Assembly (NCBI GenBank): GCA_026993705.1
Contig: JALWSJ010000242.1
Span: 1 to 5,160, forward strand
Direction of reading: 5' to 3'
From: Flavobacteriales bacterium
Lineage (GTDB): Bacteria > Bacteroidota > Bacteroidia > Flavobacteriales_D > Parvicellaceae
DNA length: 5,160 bases
The notes under the pieces are model-generated. The model was given only the letters and a program-made list of their open reading frames with translations, did no database searches and was not told the origin of the DNA. The translations under genes and the position numbers were made by a program. Positions 1 through 5,160 of this stretch are shown piece after piece; position 1 is the first letter of the stretch, and each line of letters begins with the position of its first letter.

Positions 1-1271
1 GTTTCAATATCGGATTGAAACTGCATCAAATAATTATTTGCTGAAGCTCCTCCATCAACATTTAATGTTTTTAAGGCTACTTCTGCATCTTTTTCCATGG
101 CTTCTAATACGTCTTTAGTTTGAAACGCCAATGATTCCAATGTAGCTTTAGCAATTTCGGGGATGCCTGTATCTCTGGTGAGTCCGAAAATAGCACCTCG
201 TGCATACATATCCCAATAAGGTGCTCCCAATCCTGCAAAAGCAGGGACAACCACAACGTCACTGTCTTGCTCTATGGAATACGCTAATTTTTCGGTTTCT
301 GAAGATTCTTTTATGATTTTTAGTCCATCACGTAACCATTGTACGGCTGCACCTGCTATAAATACACTTCCTTCCAAAGCATACTCCACTTCTCCATTAA
401 TTCCCCAAGCAATTGTTGTTAACAAACCTTGTTTGCTGTCTTTTTTGTCTTTCCCTGTGTTCATTAACATAAAACAGCCGGTTCCATAGGTGTTTTTTGC
501 TTCTCCTTTTTCAAAACAACATTGCCCGAACAACGCACCTTGTTGATCTCCAATTACCCCTGTAATAGGAATCTTTGTTCCTGAATATTCCCATTCTCCA
601 TAATTATCCGAACTGTATTTTACTTCCGGTAAAATTTCTTTAGGGACGGATAATGTTTTTAGGCACTTTTCGTCCCATTCTAAGGTGTTGATGTTAAACA
701 ATAGAGTTCGTGAGGCATTTGAAAAATCGGTTGCGTGAACTTTTTGTTGGGTTAAATTCCAAATTAGCCAAGTGTCAATTGTGCCGACCAATAAATCGCC
801 TTCGCTCAATACTTTTTTTGCTTCCACTACATTTTGTAGTATCCACATGATTTTTGTGCCTGAAAAATAGGAATCGATAAAAAGTCCGGTTGTTTCTTTA
901 AAGTAAGACTCTAATCCTTTTGATTTTAGTTCTTCACAAATTCCGGCGGTTCGTTTGTCTTGCCAAACAATTGCATGATAAACCGGGTTCCCCGTTTTTT
1001 TATTCCATGCAACAACGGTTTCCCGTTGATTGGTTACTCCTATCGTTTCAATATCTTCGGCTTGAATATCATTATTTTGTATTAGGGCTTCTAATACTTC
1101 AGTTTGCACTGAGAGTATTTCATTTGCGTCGTGTTCCACCCAACCTGACTTAGGAAATATTTGAGTAAATTCCTTTTGCTCAATAGCTACAATTTGAGCT
1201 TGTTTATTAAAAAGGATAGCTCTACAACTTGTTGTTCCTTGGTCGATTGATATGATGAATTTTTTAGCCAT
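1..1271 (-). CDS. glpK: Glycerol kinase, C-terminus cut by window edge
   Basis: ATP-dependent kinase of the FGGY family that converts glycerol to sn-glycerol 3-phosphate in the cytoplasm, committing it to glycolysis or phospholipid synthesis. The frame is open for 423 codons from ATG at 1271 to the left edge. Glycerol kinases are usually about 500 residues, so roughly 75 C-terminal residues are outside. Visible signatures are the N-terminal phosphate-binding DQGTTS at residues 10-15, TNQRET around R83/E84, Y135, GVIGDQQGAL with the catalytic Asp at 242, YGTGCFML at 262-269, and the second-domain GGASANNYLMQFQSDI from residue 407. R83, E84 and Y135 fall at the same numbers as the glycerol-binding residues of the E. 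coli enzyme. The E. coli fructose-1,6-bisphosphate loop (GKGGTR) is replaced by a shorter YSGTK stretch at 229-233. It is divergent to nadC. Whether a glpF or glpD partner follows lies beyond the edge. The start is chosen because MAKKFIISIDQGTTS matches the usual family N-terminus. Confidence 0.97.
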   Translation of the reverse strand, partial: MAKKFIISIDQGTTSCRAILFNKQAQIVAIEQKEFTQIFPKSGWVEHDANEILSVQTEVLEALIQNNDIQAEDIETIGVTNQRETVVAWNKKTGNPVYHAIVWQDKRTAGICEELKSKGLESYFKETTGLFIDSYFSGTKIMWILQNVVEAKKVLSEGDLLVGTIDTWLIWNLTQQKVHATDFSNASRTLLFNINTLEWDEKCLKTLSVPKEILPEVKYSSDNYGEWEYSGTKIPITGVIGDQQGALFGQCCFEKGEAKNTYGTGCFMLMNTGKDKKDSKQGLLTTIAWGINGEVEYALEGSVFIAGAAVQWLRDGLKIIKESSETEKLAYSIEQDSDVVVVPAFAGLGAPYWDMYARGAIFGLTRDTGIPEIAKATLESLAFQTKDVLEAMEKDAEVALKTLNVDGGASANNYLMQFQSDIE

Positions 1272-1307
1272 TATTTTTTGATTAATCATAGGGAATGAAC
1301 GAATCTC

Positions 1308-1315
1308 TAAAGTTA
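1308..1315 (-). promoter_or_regulatory. Possible glpK -7 box
   Basis: Read on the minus strand this is TAACTTTA, a 7-of-8 match to the Bacteroidota -7 consensus TAnnTTTG. It lies 36 bases upstream of the glpK ATG, a sensible leader length. No convincing TTG/TTTG -33 box is visible at the usual spacing, so this is a weak call. The leader before the ATG is A-rich and has no Shine-Dalgarno motif. The box abuts the long palindrome at 1315-1383, which would then occupy the -33 and upstream region of this promoter. Confidence 0.3.
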
Positions 1316-1383
1316 TACCATTTGAATATTGAAAAGAAAAATAAAAACGCTTTATTAGGTTCATTTCAATGTTTAAATGGTAT
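1315..1383 (+). repeat. Long imperfect palindrome between divergent genes
   Basis: Arms 1315-1338 and 1360-1383 pair at 21 of 24 positions as DNA. The outer part is ATACCATTTG against TAAATGGTAT-like sequence. Two of the three non-Watson-Crick positions (1324/1374 and 1327/1371) are G-U on the plus strand, so a plus-strand RNA would pair at 23 of 24. A nested 6-bp stem (AATAAA 1340-1345 with TTTATT 1351-1356) closes a 5-base loop. There is no T-tract on either side, so it is not a normal intrinsic terminator. It also sits where two genes diverge, not converge. It could be an operator or activator site for glpK, a small miniature inverted-repeat remnant, or a small-RNA hairpin. I cannot decide between these. 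Confidence 0.6.
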
Positions 1384-1410
1384 TAGTCAACAAAAATAAT
1401 TGAATCGGTT

Positions 1411-1425
1411 AAATAACTGTTATTT
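1411..1425. promoter_or_regulatory. Short operator-like palindrome upstream of nadC
   Basis: A perfect palindrome with 7-base arms around a single central base: AAATAAC, T, GTTATTT. It lies 33 bases upstream of the proposed nadC -7 box, a place where activators or repressors often bind. An overlapping looser pair, AAAAATAA (1392-1399) with TTATTTTT (1420-1427), is also present. The sequence is AT-rich, so a chance palindrome is possible. No specific regulator can be named from it. Confidence 0.3.
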
Positions 1426-1458
1426 TTCATCAATAAATCATCTTCGCAAAAAAAATTA

Positions 1459-1466
1459 TACCTTTG
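1459..1466 (+). promoter_or_regulatory. Probable nadC promoter -7 box
   Basis: TACCTTTG matches the Bacteroidota -7 consensus TAnnTTTG at every fixed position. It predicts a transcript starting near 1470 and a leader of about 45-50 bases before the nadC ATG. A clear -33 TTTG is not seen. The best candidate, TTCG at 1443-1446, is too close. The leader carries no Shine-Dalgarno motif. Confidence 0.5.
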
Positions 1467-1518
1467 ATTTTTGACGAAACTATTGAATAGTTTCCTTTTT
1501 AACCTGTAAAGTATCATT

Positions 1519-2352
1519 ATGACCATTGACCAATTTGTGGCGTTAGCCATTGAAGAAGATATTAAAGACGGAGACCATTCTGCTTTAGCCTGTATTCCGA
1601 AAGATGCTAGAGGAAAAGCAAAACTGTTGGTAAAAGAAGAAGGGATTATTGCCGGAATTGCTGTTGCCAAAGAGATTTTTAAACGATTTGATGATAGCGT
1701 TGTTTTTAAACAACTCATCGAAGATGGTGAACGTGTAAAATATGGTGATATTGCCTTTTATATCGAAGGATATTCTCAAAAATTACTCGGAGCCGAACGT
1801 TTAGTTTTAAACGTTATGCAAAGAATGAGTGCTATTGCAACGCTTACCAATAAATTCGTTGTTGAAATTGGCGATTTACCGACTAAAATTTTAGACACTC
1901 GCAAAACCACTCCTCTTATTCGTTTTTTAGAAAAACAAGCAGTAAAAATAGGAGGAGGTGAAAACCATAGAATGGGGTTATACGATATGGTTATGCTAAA
2001 AGATAATCATATCGATTTTGCAGGAGGTATTGAAAAGGCAATAGTAAAAACAAGCAACTATCTAAAAGAAAACAATCTTTCTCTAAAGATTGAGATAGAA
2101 ACTCGAAACTTAGACGAGGTAAAAGAAGTCCTTCGTGTAGGTGGCGTAGATAGAATCATGCTTGACAACTTCTCGTTTGAGGACATCAAAACAGCTATAC
2201 AATTAATTGATGGGAAATATGAAACTGAAGCTAGTGGTGGAATAAAACTTTCCACGGTACGTAAATTTGCCGAGTGTGGAGTAGATTATGTTTCTTCGGG
2301 AGCGTTAACACATAGTGTGCATAACTTGGATTTAAGCCTCAAGGCTGTGTAG
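1519..2352 (+). CDS. nadC: Quinolinate phosphoribosyltransferase (nicotinate-nucleotide pyrophosphorylase, carboxylating)
   Basis: Cytoplasmic enzyme of de novo NAD synthesis. It joins quinolinate and PRPP to give nicotinate mononucleotide, CO2 and pyrophosphate. The 277-residue length is normal for the family. The N-terminal open-faced sandwich domain (to about residue 105) carries GAERLVLNVMQRMSAIAT at 91-108. The barrel domain then shows DTRKTTP at 126-132, the basic substrate-binding residues R135 and K139, VKIGGGENHR at 142-151, LKDNH at 160-164, EIE at 192-194, IMLDN at 213-217, EASGGI at 237-242 and a closing DYVSSGALTHS. These are the hallmark active-site segments of the type II PRTase fold. 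The ATG at 1519 is the only sensible start, since an in-frame stop lies just upstream and the N-terminus fits the family. No nadA or nadB is in the window. It is followed after three bases by the YihY-family gene, so the two are probably co-transcribed. Confidence 0.98.
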   Translation: MTIDQFVALAIEEDIKDGDHSALACIPKDARGKAKLLVKEEGIIAGIAVAKEIFKRFDDSVVFKQLIEDGERVKYGDIAFYIEGYSQKLLGAERLVLNVMQRMSAIATLTNKFVVEIGDLPTKILDTRKTTPLIRFLEKQAVKIGGGENHRMGLYDMVMLKDNHIDFAGGIEKAIVKTSNYLKENNLSLKIEIETRNLDEVKEVLRVGGVDRIMLDNFSFEDIKTAIQLIDGKYETEASGGIKLSTVRKFAECGVDYVSSGALTHSVHNLDLSLKAV

Positions 2353-2355
2353 TCT

Positions 2356-3273
2356 ATGATTAAAAAACTGAGATACTTTTTGCTGAATAATGCTTTACTT
2401 AGAACTTGGGTTAAGTGGAGTTCCAGGATTATTTTGCCTGGTTTTGAGGGGATGAGTCTTTATGAAACAATTTTGTTTTTGATTGATTCTTTTCAAAAAG
2501 GGCAATACAGTATCAGAAGTGCGGCTATTTCTTATCATTTTTTTTCGGCAATATTTCCGACTTTGGTTTTTATATTGTCGTTAATCCCATATATACCGAT
2601 TGATAATTTTCAAGAAGATTTACTGCTTTATTTGTCTGAAATGCTTCCACACAACGCTTACTCGTTGGTGGAAAGTACAGTGAACGATTTGGTAACTAAA
2701 AAACATTCTACTTTACTCTCTTTTGGTTTTATTCTATCGCTTTACTATGCTTCGAATGGTTTACACGCTTTGTTAAATGGTTTTAATAGTTCTTACCAAA
2801 TTGAATTAAAACGAAATCCGATTAAACAACGGTTTATTTCTTTGGCCGGATTTGCGGTTATCAGTTTATTTTTGATTGTTGTTCTTTCCTCGCTTATTAT
2901 TGGTGAAATTGCGATTCATAAACTATTTGACGGTGGGTTAAGTGAAATCGGTAATATTTTGTTTCATTTGGTGAGGTGGATTATCATTATCGGTGGTACT
3001 ACCTTTAGCGTGAGTACCTTGTATAACATTGGTAATCCCGAACGTAAACAATGGAAGATTTTTTCTGCCGGTGCTACTTTGGCTACTATCATTATTATTT
3101 TAGCTTCAAAAGGATTGGTTTTTTATTTTGATAATTTCGGAAAATATAATGAACTATATGGTTCTATTGGGTCGTTGTTGATTATTCTTATTTGGATTCA
3201 GACGATTAATTATATTCTTTTGGTTGGATTTGAGCTTTCTACGCAGACGGATGCTCGTTCTTGTGAAGAGTGA
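2356..3273 (+). CDS. YihY/BrkB-family inner-membrane protein
   Basis: Integral membrane protein of the YihY/BrkB (UPF0761) family, 305 residues. Its molecular role is not firmly established. Older annotations call members ribonuclease BN, but that activity belongs to a different protein, and some members have been linked to transport or serum resistance. About six hydrophobic segments are visible near residues 55-78, 120-141, 160-186, 198-222, 236-258 and 268-294. Family signatures include SIRSAAISYHFFSAIFPTL at 52-70, YASNGLHALLNGFN at 131-144, FSAGATLATI at 236-245 and the final FGKYNELYGSIGSLLIILIWI run at 261-281. The N-terminal 50 residues are basic and amphipathic, and no cleavable signal peptide is seen. 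The start ATG follows the nadC stop after 3 bases in the same reading frame, suggesting a shared transcript and coupled translation. The C-terminal tail is short and ends with a charged CEE. Confidence 0.93.
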   Translation: MIKKLRYFLLNNALLRTWVKWSSRIILPGFEGMSLYETILFLIDSFQKGQYSIRSAAISYHFFSAIFPTLVFILSLIPYIPIDNFQEDLLLYLSEMLPHNAYSLVESTVNDLVTKKHSTLLSFGFILSLYYASNGLHALLNGFNSSYQIELKRNPIKQRFISLAGFAVISLFLIVVLSSLIIGEIAIHKLFDGGLSEIGNILFHLVRWIIIIGGTTFSVSTLYNIGNPERKQWKIFSAGATLATIIIILASKGLVFYFDNFGKYNELYGSIGSLLIILIWIQTINYILLVGFELSTQTDARSCEE

Positions 3274-3330
3274 GTGGGGGCATCGTTTAAGAATACTAAA
3301 TTCACTTTCTTGCACTTTATTCAAAACGCG

Positions 3331-3407
3331 TTAGGGATAGGAGCGGCATCCTTTTGGTTTGTTTGCTTTATGCAAACCAAAAGATATAGCGGATAGCCCG
3401 ACCCTAA
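3331..3407 (+). ncRNA. Candidate structured RNA or dispersed extragenic repeat, nested hairpin
   Basis: Three nested stems can be drawn. The outer stem is TTAGGG (3331-3336) with CCCTAA (3402-3407). The middle stem is GGCATCC (3345-3351) with GGATAGCC (3391-3398), leaving one bulged A at 3395. The inner stem is a perfect 10-11 bp, CTTTTGGTTTG (3351-3361) with CAAACCAAAAG (3373-3383), with an 11-base loop. The element is much richer in G and C outside its inner stem than the neighbouring intergenic sequence. No T-tract follows, so it is not a standard terminator. From memory only, words such as GGAGCGGCATCC and AGCGGATAGCCCG recur between genes of flavobacteria. It may belong to a dispersed repeat family or to a catalogued flavobacterial RNA motif such as Flavo-1, but I could not test either idea. 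Confidence 0.5.
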
Positions 3408-3459
3408 TTTGCAAAAATAACGTTTAGCGATAGCGGTATGTTGTTTTTGCAAATTGGGG
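3402..3459 (+). repeat. Second long hairpin, overlapping the first
   Basis: Positions 3402-3423 pair with 3438-3459 without a break: 19 Watson-Crick pairs plus three G-U pairs (3405/3456, 3418/3443, 3422/3439). The core is a perfect 12-bp AATTTGCAAAAA with TTTTTGCAAATT. All three wobble positions are G-U only if the plus strand is the RNA; on the minus strand they would be A-C mismatches. The 14-base loop contains ATAGCGG (3430-3436), also present at 3386-3392 in the first hairpin. The CCCTAA at 3402-3407 is also the outer arm of the first hairpin, so both complete structures cannot form at once. A short third stem, TTGGG (3454-3458) with CCCAA (3465-3469), competes in the same way on the downstream side. 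Confidence 0.6.
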
Positions 3460-3534
3460 GAACGCCCAAAACATTCTTTTAAAAACTTTCAAAATTTTGA
3501 TACTTTAACTTATCCGTTGATTTAGGATATTACT

Positions 3535-3542
3535 TACCTTAG
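3535..3542 (+). promoter_or_regulatory. Possible thiG promoter -7 box
   Basis: TACCTTAG matches TAnnTTTG at all but one fixed position. A TTG lies at 3517-3519, giving a 15-base spacer that is slightly short for the Bacteroidota -33/-7 arrangement. The predicted transcript would have a very short leader of about 20-25 bases before the thiG ATG, leaving no room for a riboswitch on that transcript. The rest of 3470-3534 is AT-rich and shows no other structure I can support. Confidence 0.35.
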
Positions 3543-3569
3543 CGAGATAAATTAATTAAATTTGAATAG

Positions 3570-4337
3570 ATGGGTAGTTTGCAATTAGGGGATATTTCTT
3601 TATCGTCCCGATTATTTACAGGTACAGGGAAATTTGGTTCTCCCGATGAAATGGTGGGTGCTATTTTGGCTTCTGAATCTCAGTTGGTTACAGTGGCTCT
3701 TAAGCGAGTTGAATTAGGGAGTGAAAATGATACTATTATTAAGCATCTTAAACATTCGCACATCAACTTACTTCCTAATACGTCGGGAGTGAGGAATGCT
3801 AAAGAAGCGGTTTTTGCTGCTGAATTGGCTAGAGAGGCGTTGGAAACGAATTTGATAAAATTGGAAATTCATCCAGATCCAAAATATTTGCTTCCCGACC
3901 CGGTTGAAACGCTGAAAGCTACTGAAGTTTTGGCTAAAAAAGGGTTTGTTGTTCTTCCTTATATTCATGCCGATCCTGTTTTATGTAAGAGATTAGAAGA
4001 GGTGGGGACTGCGGCTGTTATGCCGTTGGGTGCTCCAATTGGAAGTAATAAGGGATTGTTGACAGATGATTTTTTGAAAATTATTATAGAGCAAGCTAAA
4101 GTGCCGGTTGTGGTAGATGCAGGAATCGGTGCTCCTTCGCACGCTGCTTATGCGATGGAACTTGGAGCGGATGCGGTTTTGGTCAATACGGCTATTGCCG
4201 TGGCTCAAAATCCGACTCAAATGGCGAAGGCTTTTAAAATGGCTGTAGAGTGTGGTAGAATGGCTTTTGAAGCTAAGTTGGGTAAACAAACCATTCAAGC
4301 ACAAGCAAGTAGTCCACTAACCGATTTTTTAGGCTAA
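3570..4337 (+). CDS. thiG: Thiazole synthase ThiG
   Basis: Cytoplasmic TIM-barrel enzyme that builds the thiazole phosphate half of thiamine from 1-deoxyxylulose 5-phosphate, dehydroglycine and sulfur carried as ThiS thiocarboxylate. The 255-residue length is typical. The Schiff-base lysine is K97 within NLIKLEI. Other visible family segments are FTGTGKF at 16-22, LPNTSGVRNAKEAVFAAELARE at 68-89, MPLGAPIGSNKGL at 151-163, the phosphate-binding DAGIGAPSHAAYAMELGADAVLVNTAIAVAQNP at 183-215, and a C-terminal tail from about 240. The ATG at 3570 places the conserved SSRLFTGTGK at the usual distance from the N-terminus. The leader is AT-rich without a Shine-Dalgarno motif. ThiG normally sits with thiS, thiC, thiE, thiH and thiF-like genes. 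None is adjacent here: upstream is a 296-bp gap, and downstream lpxK begins after one base. No TPP riboswitch sequence is recognisable upstream. Confidence 0.97.
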   Translation: MGSLQLGDISLSSRLFTGTGKFGSPDEMVGAILASESQLVTVALKRVELGSENDTIIKHLKHSHINLLPNTSGVRNAKEAVFAAELAREALETNLIKLEIHPDPKYLLPDPVETLKATEVLAKKGFVVLPYIHADPVLCKRLEEVGTAAVMPLGAPIGSNKGLLTDDFLKIIIEQAKVPVVVDAGIGAPSHAAYAMELGADAVLVNTAIAVAQNPTQMAKAFKMAVECGRMAFEAKLGKQTIQAQASSPLTDFLG

Positions 4338-4338
4338 A

Positions 4339-5160
4339 TTGAGTGCTGTTAGAAAAATATTATTCTTTCCTTTTGGTGTTTTATATCATGGGGTTACTTC
4401 TGTTCGTAATTTTCTATTCGATAAAGGTATTTTGAAAAGTTATCGTTTTGATTTATCTATTATTTGTATAGGTAATCTTGCGGTTGGGGGTACTGGAAAA
4501 ACACCTCATACGGAGTATTTAATTCGACTTTTAAAAAAAGAATATCAAGTGGCGACTTTGAGTAGAGGCTACGGAAGACAGACGAATGATTTTCGTGAGG
4601 TTCAAGTTGATAGTTCAGCTTTGGAAGTAGGCGATGAACCTGCTCAATATAAAAGAAAATTCTCGGACGTTATCGTGACTGTGGAGAATGACAGGGTAAA
4701 AGGTGTAAGTCTTCTTCTTCATAAGTACCATGAAATAGATGTGATTTTGTTAGATGATGCTTTTCAACATAGAAAGATAGAGGCAGGGTTAAATATCATT
4801 ATTTCCGATTATAACAAACCTTTGAAAAACGACTTCTTGTTACCAGCAGGAAATTTAAGAGAACATAAAAAGAATATCAATAGAGCGGATATGGTGATAA
4901 TTTCTAAATGTCCTAATAGTTTGCCTGCAAATGAGCGCGATAGACTTATTTCAGAACTTGATTTTCACACGTCAGAAAATGTTTATTTTACAAGTATCCG
5001 ATACGGGAAAATTTATTCTATTTTTAACCCTTTACAAAAAATAGAAACATTAAAAGATGTAGACGTTTTATTGGTTAGTGGAATAGCTCACCCAAAGAAT
5101 TTACAAGCCTATATTCGTGAGAAAGCAAATTACTTAGAGATTATGGAATATAAGGATCAT
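4339..5160 (+). CDS. lpxK: Tetraacyldisaccharide 4'-kinase LpxK, TTG start, C-terminus cut by window edge
   Basis: Membrane-associated kinase that uses ATP to phosphorylate the 4' position of the tetraacyldisaccharide 1-phosphate lipid A precursor, giving lipid IVA on the inner face of the cytoplasmic membrane. The frame is open for 274 codons to the right edge. Family members are usually about 330-350 residues, so roughly 60-70 are missing. Visible are an N-terminal hydrophobic/amphipathic membrane-contact segment (about 5-25), CIGNLAVGGTGKTP containing the Walker A loop at 50-56, LSRGYGR at 74-80, GDEP at 98-101, the metal/catalytic DDAFQHR at 139-145, LLPAGNLRE at 167-175 and a later VSGIAHP. 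An in-frame TAG at 4330-4332 precedes the ORF. TTG at 4339 is the first usable initiator and gives the N-terminus MSAVRKILFFPFG expected of the family. No in-frame ATG occurs before the Walker A loop. It starts one base after the thiG stop, implying co-transcription and translational coupling. Confidence 0.95.
   Translation, partial: MSAVRKILFFPFGVLYHGVTSVRNFLFDKGILKSYRFDLSIICIGNLAVGGTGKTPHTEYLIRLLKKEYQVATLSRGYGRQTNDFREVQVDSSALEVGDEPAQYKRKFSDVIVTVENDRVKGVSLLLHKYHEIDVILLDDAFQHRKIEAGLNIIISDYNKPLKNDFLLPAGNLREHKKNINRADMVIISKCPNSLPANERDRLISELDFHTSENVYFTSIRYGKIYSIFNPLQKIETLKDVDVLLVSGIAHPKNLQAYIREKANYLEIMEYKDH

Noticed and set aside
274..1153. Plus-strand reading frames inside glpK
   Set aside because: They are antisense shadows of the glycerol kinase frame, with no recognisable protein features.
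1383..1779. Minus-strand reading frames over the 5' half of nadC
   Set aside because: They lie antisense to a clearly conserved enzyme, have low-complexity composition and resemble no family.
2356..3273. Ribonuclease BN (rbn) naming for the membrane protein
   Set aside because: This is a historical misannotation of the YihY family. The protein is a multi-pass membrane protein with no nuclease motif.
3351..3383. Intrinsic terminator for the nadC-yihY transcript
   Set aside because: The stem is strong but is followed by GATATAGCGG instead of a T-tract, and it is embedded in a larger set of stems.
3274..3569. TPP (THI-box) riboswitch ahead of thiG
   Set aside because: No CTGAGA-type or ACCTGAT-type conserved segments are present, and the structured element does not match the TPP fold. 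A promoter candidate also lies downstream of it.
3768..4304. Minus-strand reading frames over thiG
   Set aside because: They are antisense to conserved thiG codons and their translations look like shadow protein, with no family resemblance.
1..5160. CRISPR array, transposase, phage or defence genes
   Set aside because: There are no regularly spaced repeats, and all long frames are accounted for by conserved housekeeping genes.

Overview
The window suggests a low-GC member of the Bacteroidota, most likely Flavobacteriia. Three things point there: the protein variants (the LpxK DDAFQHR motif, the ThiG IKLEIHPDPKYLLPDP stretch, a YihY/BrkB protein next to NadC), AT-rich leaders without Shine-Dalgarno motifs, and promoter-like words resembling the Bacteroidota -7 box TAnnTTTG. 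I cannot name genus or species.

Layout. Positions 1-1271 (minus strand) hold most of glpK, glycerol kinase, whose C-terminus lies beyond the left edge. A 247-bp divergent gap (1272-1518) separates it from the plus-strand genes. This gap contains a long imperfect palindrome (1315-1383), a short operator-like palindrome (1411-1425) and a good TACCTTTG box for nadC. nadC (1519-2352, quinolinate phosphoribosyltransferase, NAD synthesis) is followed after 3 bases by a yihY/brkB-family six-helix membrane protein (2356-3273). A 296-bp gap (3274-3569) holds two large nested hairpins and a third small one. These look like a structured RNA or dispersed extragenic repeat rather than a plain terminator. 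thiG (3570-4337, thiazole synthase, thiamine synthesis) follows, and one base after its stop lpxK (lipid A 4'-kinase) starts at a TTG codon and runs off the right edge.

The genes are conserved housekeeping functions from unrelated pathways: glycerol entry, NAD synthesis, an uncharacterised membrane protein, thiamine thiazole formation and lipid A completion. nadC-yihY and thiG-lpxK look like two co-transcribed pairs. thiG has no other thiamine gene beside it in this window and no visible TPP riboswitch.

I found no mobile-element gene, CRISPR array, tRNA/rRNA or defence-like system. The signals most worth a second look are the non-coding structures at 3331-3469 and 1315-1383. In both, the non-Watson-Crick stem positions at the two long stems are mostly G-U on the plus strand, as expected if the functional molecule is a plus-strand RNA.
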